From Chloroflexi bacterium TMED70 (GTDB taxonomy: Bacteria > Chloroflexota > Dehalococcoidia > Lucifugimonadales > Lucifugimonadaceae): a stretch of 12,586 nt of DNA. The stretch spans positions 12,417 through 25,002 of the forward strand of contig NHDX01000015.1 of NCBI GenBank assembly GCA_002171675.1. The letters run 5' to 3'. Each line of letters opens with the position of its first letter. Positions within the stretch are counted from its first letter, which is position 1. Position numbers and translations under genes: made by a program. This document shows, piece by piece, positions 1-6,773 of the stretch. Under the pieces are notes generated by a model that was not told where the DNA came from, did not search any database, and saw nothing but the letters and a program-made list of their open reading frames with translations.

Positions 1-2526
1 CCTCCAGTAGATCCAGATCTTCATAAACAGATACCTATAGCAAAAGACTTATTGGAATCAATGGATGTTCCTGTGTTTGAAAAAGATGGATTTGAAGCAG
101 ATGATTTAGTAGGCACAATAAGTGATATAGCTAATTCAAAAAATATAAATTGTTTAATTCTTACCGGTGACGCTGATCAGCTTCAGCTTGTTAACGAAAA
201 AACTAATGTTTTGATGTACTCTGGATTTGGAGATATAAGAATATATGATGAAGAAAAAGTTCAGGAAAGATATGATGGATTAGGTCCTGAATTTGTAGCA
301 GAAATCAAAGCTCTTGAAGGAGATCCATCAGATAATATACCTGGTGTACCAGGAATAGGGAAAAAAGCTGCAAGAGCACTATTATCAGAATTTGGTCATT
401 TTGAATCTCTTTTTAAGAATATTGAAAACATTGAAAATATGCCTATTAGAGGTGCAAAAAGAATACAAAACATTTTATCTGAAAATATTGAAATAGCTAA
501 AAAAGGGTTAAGTCTAACCCAAATAGTTAGAGAAGTAGATATAGATTTTTCAATTGATAATTGTGAATTTATTAATCATAATACTGAAAAAATTAAAACT
601 ACTTTTGAACATTATGAACTTAGAAATAGCTTCAATAACTTGAAAAGTATAATTGAATTTCCAAGTGAATTTCAGCTTGAAATCAATGTCGAATCTAATA
701 ATACAGATATACCAAATGATCAATTGGTACTAGTAAATGATCAAGAATCATTTGAAAGAATGATTACAGATATGAATAGTTCAGATCATTTTTCTTTCGA
801 TACTGAAACAACAGGATTAAAAACATTAGAAGATGAAATTATAGGTGTATCATTTTGTAATTCAGAAAATAAATCTTATTATTTAGTCATAAAACACGAT
901 AACTTGAGTGTTAGTTTTACTAAAGAAAATTTTGAAAAATTAAAATCATTATTTGAAAATTCAAGTATTTCGAAATCAGCACATAATGCTAATTTCGATA
1001 TTATGGTTCTAAAAAATTTTGGGATAGAGGTTGAGAATCTAAATTTTGATACTGTGATTGCAGCATCATTATGTGGGAGAAAAAGCTTAGGACTAAAAAA
1101 CTTATCTTCAGAAATATTAAGTATTAATATGACTAAAATACAGGAATTAATCGGCACTGGAAAAAATCAAAAAACATTAAATCAGGCAAATATATCAGAA
1201 GTTTATAAATATGCGGCTGCAGATTCATTGATAACTTATAAACTCAGAAATTTCTTTATGGAAGAATTGAAAAAATTTAATCAAGAAGATTTATTTTATG
1301 AAGTAGAAATCCCTTTAATTAAAGAAATTATCAATATGCAATATAATGGATTCCTAATTGATTCTGAAAAATTATCTGAAATGTCAGCAACACTTGAAGT
1401 TGAGCTTAATGAATTAGATCAAGCAATTCATAATACTTATCCAGAAAAAGATTTTAATTTAAATTCTGGTAAACAGGTTGCTGAAATTCTAATTGGTGAA
1501 TTAAAGGCCCCAGCAATTAAAAAAACTAAAACAGGAATATCTGTAGACGCAGACGTTTTAGAAAATTATTCGAAAAACAAAAATTTAGATGAAAGAGTTA
1601 ATCAAATTTCATCTGGCATATTAAGATATAGAGAATTGTCTAAAATTAAGTCTACATATGTAGATTCTTTGCCTAATCTAATTAACAAGAGAACTAAAAG
1701 AATTCATACTACTTTTAACCAATTAGGCACTTCAACTGGTAGATTATCAAGTCAGAACCCAAATGTTCAAAATATTCCAGTTAGAACAGATATTGGAAGG
1801 CAAGTAAGATCTGCGTTTATAACAGACACAAAAAATAACTTTCAAATGTTAGCTGTAGATTATTCTCAAATAGAACTAAGAGTTTTAGCTCATCTTTCTA
1901 AAGAAGAAAACTTGGTAAAAGCGTTTATAAACGGAGAAGATATACATAATTCAACTGCTAAACTTATGTACTCAACTGAAGAAGTTTCAACAGAACAAAG
2001 AAGAATTGCAAAAATCTTAAATTTTGGAGTTCTATATGGATTGGGACCACATGGAGTTTCGCAACAAACTGATTTAACTAGACAACAAGGGAAAGAATTT
2101 ATAGATTTATATTTTGGTAAGTATCCTGGAATTAAGGATTTCCAAAAAGAACAAATAAATTCATCAAAATATAAAGGCTATTCTGAGACATTATTGGGAA
2201 GAAGAAGATATTTGGAAGATATTAATTCTCCAAACGCCAGAGTTAGAGGATTTGCAGAAAGAATTGCAATAAATATGCCTATTCAGGGCACAGCAGCAGA
2301 GATAATAAAGATTGCAATGATAAATTTAGGAAAAGAGCTAAGAAAAAATCTGATGAAATCTAAAATGCTCATACAAGTTCATGATGAACTAATTTTTGAA
2401 GTTGCCCCAGGAGAGCTAATGGAGCTTAGCATGATGATAAATGAAATAATGCCTAGTGCAATAAAATTAGACGTACCTGTGCTAGTAGATATAAAAACTG
2501 GTGACAGTTGGGGTAAATTAGAATAA
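1..2526 (+). CDS. polA: DNA polymerase I, 5' end cut by window edge (841 residues visible)
   Basis: Family A DNA polymerase with 5'-nuclease, proofreading and polymerase activities, acting in Okazaki fragment processing and repair. The reading frame is open from base 1; the TTG at 52 is internal, since the residues before it continue the nuclease domain. Counted from base 1: the 5'-nuclease metal ligands are EADD 32-35 and TGDAD (D57, D59), followed by the helix-hairpin-helix region GDPSDNIPG 107-115. The 3'-5' exonuclease keeps all motifs: DTE 267-269, HNANFD ending at D333, YAAAD 404-408. The polymerase has motif A (D620 in VDYSQIELR), an O-helix with K671, F675 and Y679, and motif C (VHDE, D795). 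By alignment with the remembered E. coli protein about 80 residues are missing, giving a normal full length near 920. All three activities look intact. A tRNA gene follows 38 bp downstream. Confidence 0.97.
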   Translation, partial: PPVDPDLHKQIPIAKDLLESMDVPVFEKDGFEADDLVGTISDIANSKNINCLILTGDADQLQLVNEKTNVLMYSGFGDIRIYDEEKVQERYDGLGPEFVAEIKALEGDPSDNIPGVPGIGKKAARALLSEFGHFESLFKNIENIENMPIRGAKRIQNILSENIEIAKKGLSLTQIVREVDIDFSIDNCEFINHNTEKIKTTFEHYELRNSFNNLKSIIEFPSEFQLEINVESNNTDIPNDQLVLVNDQESFERMITDMNSSDHFSFDTETTGLKTLEDEIIGVSFCNSENKSYYLVIKHDNLSVSFTKENFEKLKSLFENSSISKSAHNANFDIMVLKNFGIEVENLNFDTVIAASLCGRKSLGLKNLSSEILSINMTKIQELIGTGKNQKTLNQANISEVYKYAAADSLITYKLRNFFMEELKKFNQEDLFYEVEIPLIKEIINMQYNGFLIDSEKLSEMSATLEVELNELDQAIHNTYPEKDFNLNSGKQVAEILIGELKAPAIKKTKTGISVDADVLENYSKNKNLDERVNQISSGILRYRELSKIKSTYVDSLPNLINKRTKRIHTTFNQLGTSTGRLSSQNPNVQNIPVRTDIGRQVRSAFITDTKNNFQMLAVDYSQIELRVLAHLSKEENLVKAFINGEDIHNSTAKLMYSTEEVSTEQRRIAKILNFGVLYGLGPHGVSQQTDLTRQQGKEFIDLYFGKYPGIKDFQKEQINSSKYKGYSETLLGRRRYLEDINSPNARVRGFAERIAINMPIQGTAAEIIKIAMINLGKELRKNLMKSKMLIQVHDELIFEVAPGELMELSMMINEIMPSAIKLDVPVLVDIKTGDSWGKLE

Positions 2527-2534
2527 TTTTCTTA

Positions 2535-2540
2535 TATAAT
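2535..2540 (+). promoter_or_regulatory. Candidate -10 box for the tRNA-Ser gene
   Basis: A perfect TATAAT hexamer sits in the 38-bp gap between the polA stop and the tRNA, 24 bp before the mature tRNA 5' end. It would start a transcript with a leader of about 17 nt. I see no good -35 hexamer at 16-18 bp spacing, and TATAAT arises by chance easily in such AT-rich DNA, so this is tentative. Confidence 0.4.
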
Positions 2541-2564
2541 AAAACTTGTCTGTTTTCGTTTTTT

Positions 2565-2654
2565 GGAGGGGTGGCTGAGTGGTTGAAAGCGTCTGTCTTG
2601 AAAACAGGAGTATCCGTAAGGGTACCGCAGGTTCGAATCCTGTCCCCTCCGCCA
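2565..2654 (+). tRNA. tRNA-Ser (anticodon UGA), CCA encoded
   Basis: The cloverleaf can be folded by eye. The acceptor stem pairs GGAGGGG with CCCCTCC, followed by the discriminator G and an encoded CCA. The anticodon stem TCTGT/ACAGG (2592-2596 with 2604-2608) encloses the loop CTTGAAA, so the anticodon is TGA at 2599-2601, reading UCA and probably other UCN codons. The long variable arm (GTATCC, loop GTAA, GGGTAC) is the class II hallmark of serine tRNAs. The T arm has GTTCGAATCC. It lies 38 bp after polA on the same strand and ends 15 bp before the convergent ABC-F stop codon. No clear terminator hairpin is visible after it. Confidence 0.98.
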
Positions 2655-2669
2655 TTAAGTAAATCTATC

Positions 2670-4463
2670 TTAATCTGTCTCATTAAGCCAAGATTCTTCA
2701 AGTGACTCAATTTGATTGTTTATATTTTCATATTCTTCAGAGAGAGAATTAAGTTTTTCATAATCTGAAATATTTTCATTTGCAGTTAATTTTTTTTCTA
2801 AATCTTTTTTTTCTTCAGTAAGTTTTTTTATTTTATTTTCCAAATTTCTGATTTTTTTTCTATCGTTATTATTTTTATTTTTAGAACTTTCTTTATTTTT
2901 TTTATCATTACTCAATGAAGCTCTGTACTCATCAAGATCTCCCGAAAAATTGTTTACTGTACCATTTTTCACCATTACTAGATGATCAGCTACATTTTCC
3001 ACAAGTTTAGAATCATGGCTTACAAGAATAACGCATCCTTCAAAGTCATTTAGTGCATTAATAAGAGAGGTTCTTGAGTCAATATCAAGATGATTTGTAG
3101 GTTCATCAAGTAATAATATATTTGGAGAATCATAACTAATCAAACAAAGAATGAGCCTTGTTTTTTCGCCTCCAGATAATTTATGTATTTTGGTTTCAGA
3201 TTTTGTTTTATCAAAACCAAATTTTCCTAACACACCTCTTATTTTCAAATCGTCTTCGTTCTTTAATTTTGCAGATAGAACTTCAAATGGAGTTAAATTT
3301 AATTCTAATTCTTCCGATAAATGTTGAGCAAAGTATCCAATCTTAATATTTTTATTCTTTAAGATAGTTCCTTTCATCGGATTAATTATCCCTGAAATTA
3401 ATTTAATTAGAGTTGACTTACCATTCCCGTTAGCACCTAATAAAGCTATTCTGCTATCGTTTGATATGCTAAGATTTATCCCTTTAAGTACGGGGTTATT
3501 TGTTTCGTATCCAACATCAACCTCGTTCAATACAATCATTGAAGTTCCAAGATTTTTTGGTTTAGGAAAAGAAAACTTAATGGATCTATCAGTAATTACT
3601 GCATCAACAAAATCCATTTTTTCTAATGATTTCAATCTACTTTGTGCCTGCTTTGCTTTACTGGCTTTGGAACCAAATCGATTTACAAATTTTAGAACAT
3701 TTTTCTTATATGCTTCCTGTTTTTCAAATAATAATTGTTGACTTATTTTTTTTTGAGCATATTGTTTTTCAAACTGATCATAATTTCCTGTGTATAAGTT
3801 TAGTTTTAATTGGTCAATATGAATAATATGAGACACTGTTTTATTTAAGGTTTCTCTATCATGGCTGATTAATATAAACGAATTTTTATAATTTACTAAA
3901 AAATTCTCCAACCAAGAGTTAGTTTCAAAATCTAAGTGATTTGTAGGCTCATCGAGTAATAATAGATCAGGTTCATTGAACAAAGCTGCCGCCAATCCCA
4001 CTCTCATTCTCCATCCACCTGAAAAGTCACTTAGAGGTTTTGATTGATCTGTTTTATTAAAACCAAGGCCAGAAAGTATAGTTGAAGCTTTCCAATCAGA
4101 ATCGTATGCATTAATTTCATCCAACTTATTAAGAATAAAAGATATTCTTTCAGGATTTTCAGAAGTCTCCAATTCTTTAAGTAAATTTTGTTCGGTAGTT
4201 CTACTTGATAGGACAAAATCTAATAAACTCAACTCAACTTTTTGTATTTCCTGCTCTAAGATACCAATTGTTCTGTTGGACTTTAAATTAATATTTCCTT
4301 CTTCTAAGGATAAATTTTTAGTTATTAAGTTAAATAATGTTGATTTACCTATACCATTTGATCCAACAAGTCCTAAGTGGTAATTATCAGGAATTTGTAA
4401 CGAGGTGTTTTCAAATAATTTTCTCTTCGAGATAGAGTATGAAATATTTTTGAATTCAAGCAT
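2670..4463 (-). CDS. yheS: ABC-F family ATPase, YheS-like (ribosome-associated)
   Basis: A 597-aa soluble protein with two ABC ATPase domains and no membrane segments, as in ABC-F proteins that bind the ribosomal E site and influence translation. Domain 1: Walker A GSNGIGKST 34-42, signature FSGGWRMR 147-154, Walker B ending LDEPTNHLD with catalytic E172, H-loop SHD 200-202. Domain 2: Walker A GANGNGKST 343-351, signature LSGGEKTR 429-436, Walker B E454, H-loop SHD 482-484. The linker (about 235-300) carries the KASKAKQAQSRLKSLEKM block typical of the P-site tRNA-interacting motif. Residues about 519-597 are a charged, Lys/Glu-rich C-terminal coiled coil. FSGGWRMR, GYFAQH and the C-terminal extension fit YheS better than EttA or Uup. 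No Shine-Dalgarno precedes the ATG, which lies 24 bp after a small membrane-peptide gene, suggesting coupled expression. Its exact role, housekeeping or antibiotic protection, cannot be read from the sequence. Confidence 0.93.
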   Translation of the reverse strand: MLEFKNISYSISKRKLFENTSLQIPDNYHLGLVGSNGIGKSTLFNLITKNLSLEEGNINLKSNRTIGILEQEIQKVELSLLDFVLSSRTTEQNLLKELETSENPERISFILNKLDEINAYDSDWKASTILSGLGFNKTDQSKPLSDFSGGWRMRVGLAAALFNEPDLLLLDEPTNHLDFETNSWLENFLVNYKNSFILISHDRETLNKTVSHIIHIDQLKLNLYTGNYDQFEKQYAQKKISQQLLFEKQEAYKKNVLKFVNRFGSKASKAKQAQSRLKSLEKMDFVDAVITDRSIKFSFPKPKNLGTSMIVLNEVDVGYETNNPVLKGINLSISNDSRIALLGANGNGKSTLIKLISGIINPMKGTILKNKNIKIGYFAQHLSEELELNLTPFEVLSAKLKNEDDLKIRGVLGKFGFDKTKSETKIHKLSGGEKTRLILCLISYDSPNILLLDEPTNHLDIDSRTSLINALNDFEGCVILVSHDSKLVENVADHLVMVKNGTVNNFSGDLDEYRASLSNDKKNKESSKNKNNNDRKKIRNLENKIKKLTEEKKDLEKKLTANENISDYEKLNSLSEEYENINNQIESLEESWLNETD

Positions 4464-4487
4464 AAAAAAGATATAAAAAATAAATAA

Positions 4488-4589
4488 TTATTTTTCTCTT
4501 TTAGCTAAGTAATTATTTATTAATTGCAAGACCACAAGCCAAGCTGCTGTTGACCCAAAAACAATTATCAAAGCCCACAATGCTTCCAT
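4488..4589 (-). CDS. Small single-span membrane protein, 33 aa (hypothetical)
   Basis: A complete 34-codon frame (ATG to TAA) too short for ordinary gene finding. It is preceded by the strongest ribosome binding site of this half of the window: AGGAG followed by 6 nt and ATG. The start reads MEALWALIIVF; residues 3-24 form one uninterrupted hydrophobic helix with Trp at 5 and 17, and the tail 25-33 is polar and basic, ending AKREK. By the positive-inside rule the C terminus would be cytoplasmic. The gene ends 24 bp before the ABC-F start on the same strand and has a TATAAT upstream. I do not recognise the family. It could be a subunit or regulator of a membrane complex (like CydX- or KdpF-sized peptides) or a leader peptide controlling the ABC-F gene. 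A chance frame is unlikely given the ribosome binding site and composition, but conservation has not been tested. Confidence 0.7.
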   Translation of the reverse strand: MEALWALIIVFGSTAAWLVVLQLINNYLAKREK

Positions 4590-4595
4590 TTAAAT

Positions 4596-4600
4596 CTCCT
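4596..4600 (-). promoter_or_regulatory. Strong Shine-Dalgarno of the 33-aa membrane peptide
   Basis: On the - strand the sequence is CGAGGAG, then ATTTAA, then ATG. The AGGAG core at 6-nt spacing is near optimal and stands out because neighbouring genes such as the ABC-F, polA-side and sucC genes have weak or no such site. It is the main argument that the short frame is translated. Confidence 0.7.
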
Positions 4601-4624
4601 CGTTATTCTTGAACTAATATACTT

Positions 4625-4630
4625 ATTATA
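4625..4630 (-). promoter_or_regulatory. Candidate -10 box for the small peptide/ABC-F operon
   Basis: TATAAT on the - strand, with 35 bp between it and the ATG of the 33-aa gene, giving a predicted 5' leader of roughly 28 nt that contains the AGGAG site. The -35 region (around 4648-4653) does not match TTGACA, so the assignment rests only on the -10 match and its sensible spacing. Confidence 0.35.
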
Positions 4631-4696
4631 TGGCAAAGATCTAAAAAAAATTAGAAACTAACCCAAAAAAGTATTATGAAATATATCATAATAGGA

Positions 4697-4721
4697 TTTA
4701 ATTACTTTGTCAGTAATTAAA
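4697..4721. repeat. Perfect inverted repeat upstream of sucC (9-bp arms, 7-nt loop)
   Basis: TTTAATTAC (4697-4705) is the exact reverse complement of GTAATTAAA (4713-4721), separated by TTTGTCA. The repeat ends 18 bp before the sucC ATG, where it would overlap a promoter or the 5' leader. It could be an operator for a dimeric regulator or a weak hairpin in the leader. AT-only arms make chance occurrence fairly likely. Confidence 0.4.
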
Positions 4722-4739
4722 ATTGTAAGAATTTCATTA

Positions 4740-5906
4740 ATGAATTTACACGAATATCAATCACGAAACCTATTAAAAGATTACTCTATAGTATTTCCAA
4801 TGGGGGATATAGGAGAGTCTCCAGAAGAAATTTATAATATATCCAAAAGTTATGATGGAAGAGTAGTTGTTAAAGCACAAATACACTCAGGCGGAAGAGG
4901 TAAGGCTGGTGGGGTCAAACTATGTAATTCTCCTGAAGAGGCTAAAGAATTTGCAAAAGGTATATTAGGTAAAAATATTATTACAAGCCAGACAGATTCA
5001 GATGGTGTTATAGTAGAAAAACTACTAGTTACTGAACTAACTGATATAGATAGAGAATTCTATTTGTCTATTACAATTGATCCAGATTTTGAAGGGCCAG
5101 TACTTATTATTTCTTCGGAAGGTGGAATGGATATTGAAAAGGTAGCAGAAGAGACACCTGAAAAAATCATAAAACTACCATTTGATCCCATAATTGGAGC
5201 TAAGCCTTATGAATTAAGAAAAATTATAAGAAGCTTAGACCTGCCTAAAGAAGCAAATAATGAATTTATAAAAATGATAAATAATTTATATCTTGCATTT
5301 TTGGCGACAGATAGCACTCTAATTGAAATAAACCCTCTTGTTTTAGACAAAAAAAATAATTTGATACCTTTAGATTGTAAAATAAATATTGATGATGATA
5401 GTTTTTTTAGGCAAAAATCAATTTTTGAGCTTAGAGATAAAAATCAAGAAAATCCTATAGAAACTAGAGCAAAAGATTTTGATCTTGCTTATGTAAAGCT
5501 AGATCAAGGAAATGTGGGATGTTTAGTTAATGGAGCTGGATTGGCAATGGCAACAATGGATGTAACAACTAAATCAGGTTGCTTTCCAGCAAACTTTCTA
5601 GATGTAGGGGGTTCAACCGATAAAGAAAAAATTAAAGAGGCTTTCAGGATACTTGTTTCCGATAAAAATGTTGAGTTTTTATTAATTAATTTATTTGCAG
5701 GTATAGCTAGAGCAGACTTAATAGCTGAAGGTGTAGTTGAAGCTGCTAAAGAAACTTCTTTTGACCTCCCAATTATTGTTTCAATGAGGGGAACAAATTC
5801 TGAAAGAGGGTTTTCTATACTAAAAAATTCCGATTTAGATATACACATTGCAGAAAATTTAGGAAATGCAGCAGAAGTACTAAGTGTGTTAAATAAAAGG
5901 AAATAA
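4740..5906 (+). CDS. sucC: Succinyl-CoA synthetase-type ligase, beta subunit (ADP-forming)
   Basis: Beta subunit of the TCA-cycle enzyme that couples succinyl-CoA to ADP phosphorylation. The ATG at 4740 gives MNLHEYQ and 388 aa, the family's standard start and the E. coli length; the upstream TTG at 4707 would add 11 unmatched residues. The ATP-grasp domain shows K45 and GGRGKAGG 51-58, with metal ligands N198 (in EINPL) and D212. The CoA-ligase domain shows N264 (VNGAGLAM) and the substrate loop 319-324 reading FAGIAR, where succinate enzymes usually have FGGI followed by a variable residue and RCD. The Ala at 320 recalls malate-CoA ligase MtkA, so succinate is likely but not certain. The Shine-Dalgarno is weak, and sucD starts 3 bp after the stop, an obligatory operon pair. 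An inverted repeat lies just upstream. Confidence 0.95.
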   Translation: MNLHEYQSRNLLKDYSIVFPMGDIGESPEEIYNISKSYDGRVVVKAQIHSGGRGKAGGVKLCNSPEEAKEFAKGILGKNIITSQTDSDGVIVEKLLVTELTDIDREFYLSITIDPDFEGPVLIISSEGGMDIEKVAEETPEKIIKLPFDPIIGAKPYELRKIIRSLDLPKEANNEFIKMINNLYLAFLATDSTLIEINPLVLDKKNNLIPLDCKINIDDDSFFRQKSIFELRDKNQENPIETRAKDFDLAYVKLDQGNVGCLVNGAGLAMATMDVTTKSGCFPANFLDVGGSTDKEKIKEAFRILVSDKNVEFLLINLFAGIARADLIAEGVVEAAKETSFDLPIIVSMRGTNSERGFSILKNSDLDIHIAENLGNAAEVLSVLNKRK

Positions 5907-5909
5907 AAA

Positions 5910-6773
5910 ATGATTTTAGATAAGAATACAAAAGTAATAGTACAAGGATTAGGTAAAGATGGTACTTTTCAAGCTCAACGATCAATAGAATATGGCACAA
6001 ATGTTGTGGCATGCGTTCATCCTAACAGGCAAGGGGTTTTATTTGAAGGAAGTATTCCATATTTTGAAACAGTAAAGGATGCAGTTGATGAAACTAATGC
6101 TAATGTAGGTGTTATATATGTCCCTGCTCCCTTTGCAATGGATGCTATTATCGAGCAAATAGATGCTAAGGTGGAAATTGTGGTTTGTATAACAGAAGGA
6201 ATCCCAATACATGACATGGTTAAGGTAAAAAATCACCTTAAAGGGAAAAAAACAACACTTATTGGGCCCAATTGCCCTGGAATAATACTTCCTAGGTTAA
6301 AACTTAAGGTTGGCATTATACCTAGTAATATTTGTGAGGATGGAAATGTAGGAGTTGTATCTAGATCAGGAACACTTACATATGAAGCCATCTCTCAAAT
6401 TGGAGAAGCTGGTCTAGGTCAGTCTCTTTGTGTAGGAATAGGCGGTGATCCAATTCATGGAACTAGTTTTATAGATGTTCTAGAATATTTTGAAAAAGAC
6501 AATAATACAAATTCAATAGTATTGATTGGAGAAATAGGTGGTACAAAAGAACAAGAAGCAGCAGAATATATTCAATCAAATATAAGTAAACCAGTAGTTT
6601 TTACAATTGCAGGGACAACTGCACCAAAGGGCAAAAGAATGGGGCACGCAGGTGCAGTTATTAGTGGGAAAATGGGACTAGCAAGTGAAAAAATAAAAGC
6701 ACTTAAAGCTGCCGGTGCTCATCATGCAGATGATCCTTCAAAAATAGGGGAAACTCTCAAAACTATTATTTAG
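5910..6773 (+). CDS. sucD: Succinyl-CoA synthetase-type ligase, alpha subunit
   Basis: Alpha subunit, 287 aa (E. coli 289), binding CoA through its Rossmann domain and carrying the phosphohistidine. The catalytic H246 lies in KGKRMGHAGAV exactly where expected; GPNCPG 119-124, SRSGTLTYE 151-159 and the GEIGG loop 207-211 are conserved. Two N-terminal CoA-contact sites are unusual: the loop after QG (residues 14-18, LGKDG) is one residue shorter than the family's FTGSQG type, and VTPGKGG is replaced by VHPNRQG at 36-42. The segment PSNIC (138-142) also replaces PGHI. An AAGGA site precedes the ATG, 3 bp after sucC. The stop overlaps the convergent DehI-like gene by 8 bp, leaving no room for a terminator between them. 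Function as the SucC partner is secure; acyl specificity less so. Confidence 0.94.
   Translation: MILDKNTKVIVQGLGKDGTFQAQRSIEYGTNVVACVHPNRQGVLFEGSIPYFETVKDAVDETNANVGVIYVPAPFAMDAIIEQIDAKVEIVVCITEGIPIHDMVKVKNHLKGKKTTLIGPNCPGIILPRLKLKVGIIPSNICEDGNVGVVSRSGTLTYEAISQIGEAGLGQSLCVGIGGDPIHGTSFIDVLEYFEKDNNTNSIVLIGEIGGTKEQEAAEYIQSNISKPVVFTIAGTTAPKGKRMGHAGAVISGKMGLASEKIKALKAAGAHHADDPSKIGETLKTII

Larger units (their letters stand above)
4590..4739. promoter_or_regulatory. Divergent intergenic region between the small membrane gene and sucC
   Basis: This 150-bp stretch is the longest non-coding gap in the window and must hold the promoters for the - strand small-peptide/ABC-F unit and the + strand sucCD unit. 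Toward sucC there are -10-like hexamers TATTAT (4672-4677) and CATAAT (4687-4692), neither with a convincing -35. A perfect inverted repeat lies at 4697-4721. No coding frame with a plausible start and ribosome binding site is seen on the + strand here. Confidence 0.5.

Noticed and set aside
52..2526. TTG at 52 as the start of polA
   Set aside because: The frame is open to base 1 and the 17 earlier residues continue the 5'-nuclease domain, so the gene is cut by the window edge rather than short.
2453..2710. 85-aa - strand frame containing GGGDRIRTCGTLTDTP across the tRNA gene
   Set aside because: This is the antisense of tRNA-Ser; RIRTC-type peptides are a well-known annotation artefact from serine tRNA genes. 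It also overlaps the polA and ABC-F ends.
2820..2910. Low-complexity T-rich run on the + strand
   Set aside because: It is the coding sequence for the Lys/Asn-rich C-terminal coiled coil of the ABC-F protein, not a repeat element or terminator.
3158..4216. Several 61-91 aa frames opposite or alongside the ABC-F gene
   Set aside because: They are out-of-frame shadows with no recognisable motif or ribosome binding site, lying wholly inside a well-supported gene.
4707..4742. TTG at 4707 as the sucC start
   Set aside because: It lies in the loop of the inverted repeat and adds 11 residues not found in the family; the ATG at 4740 gives the canonical MNLHEYQ and 388 aa.
5504..6236. Four - strand frames of 65-114 aa inside sucCD
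   Set aside because: Antisense shadows of strongly conserved genes; no independent signals.
4740..6773. Naming the pair mtkAB (malate-CoA ligase)
   Set aside because: Only the FAGI residue and a few similar segments point that way; the alpha subunit does not look specifically like MtkB and no malyl-CoA lyase gene is nearby. Kept as a specificity question.
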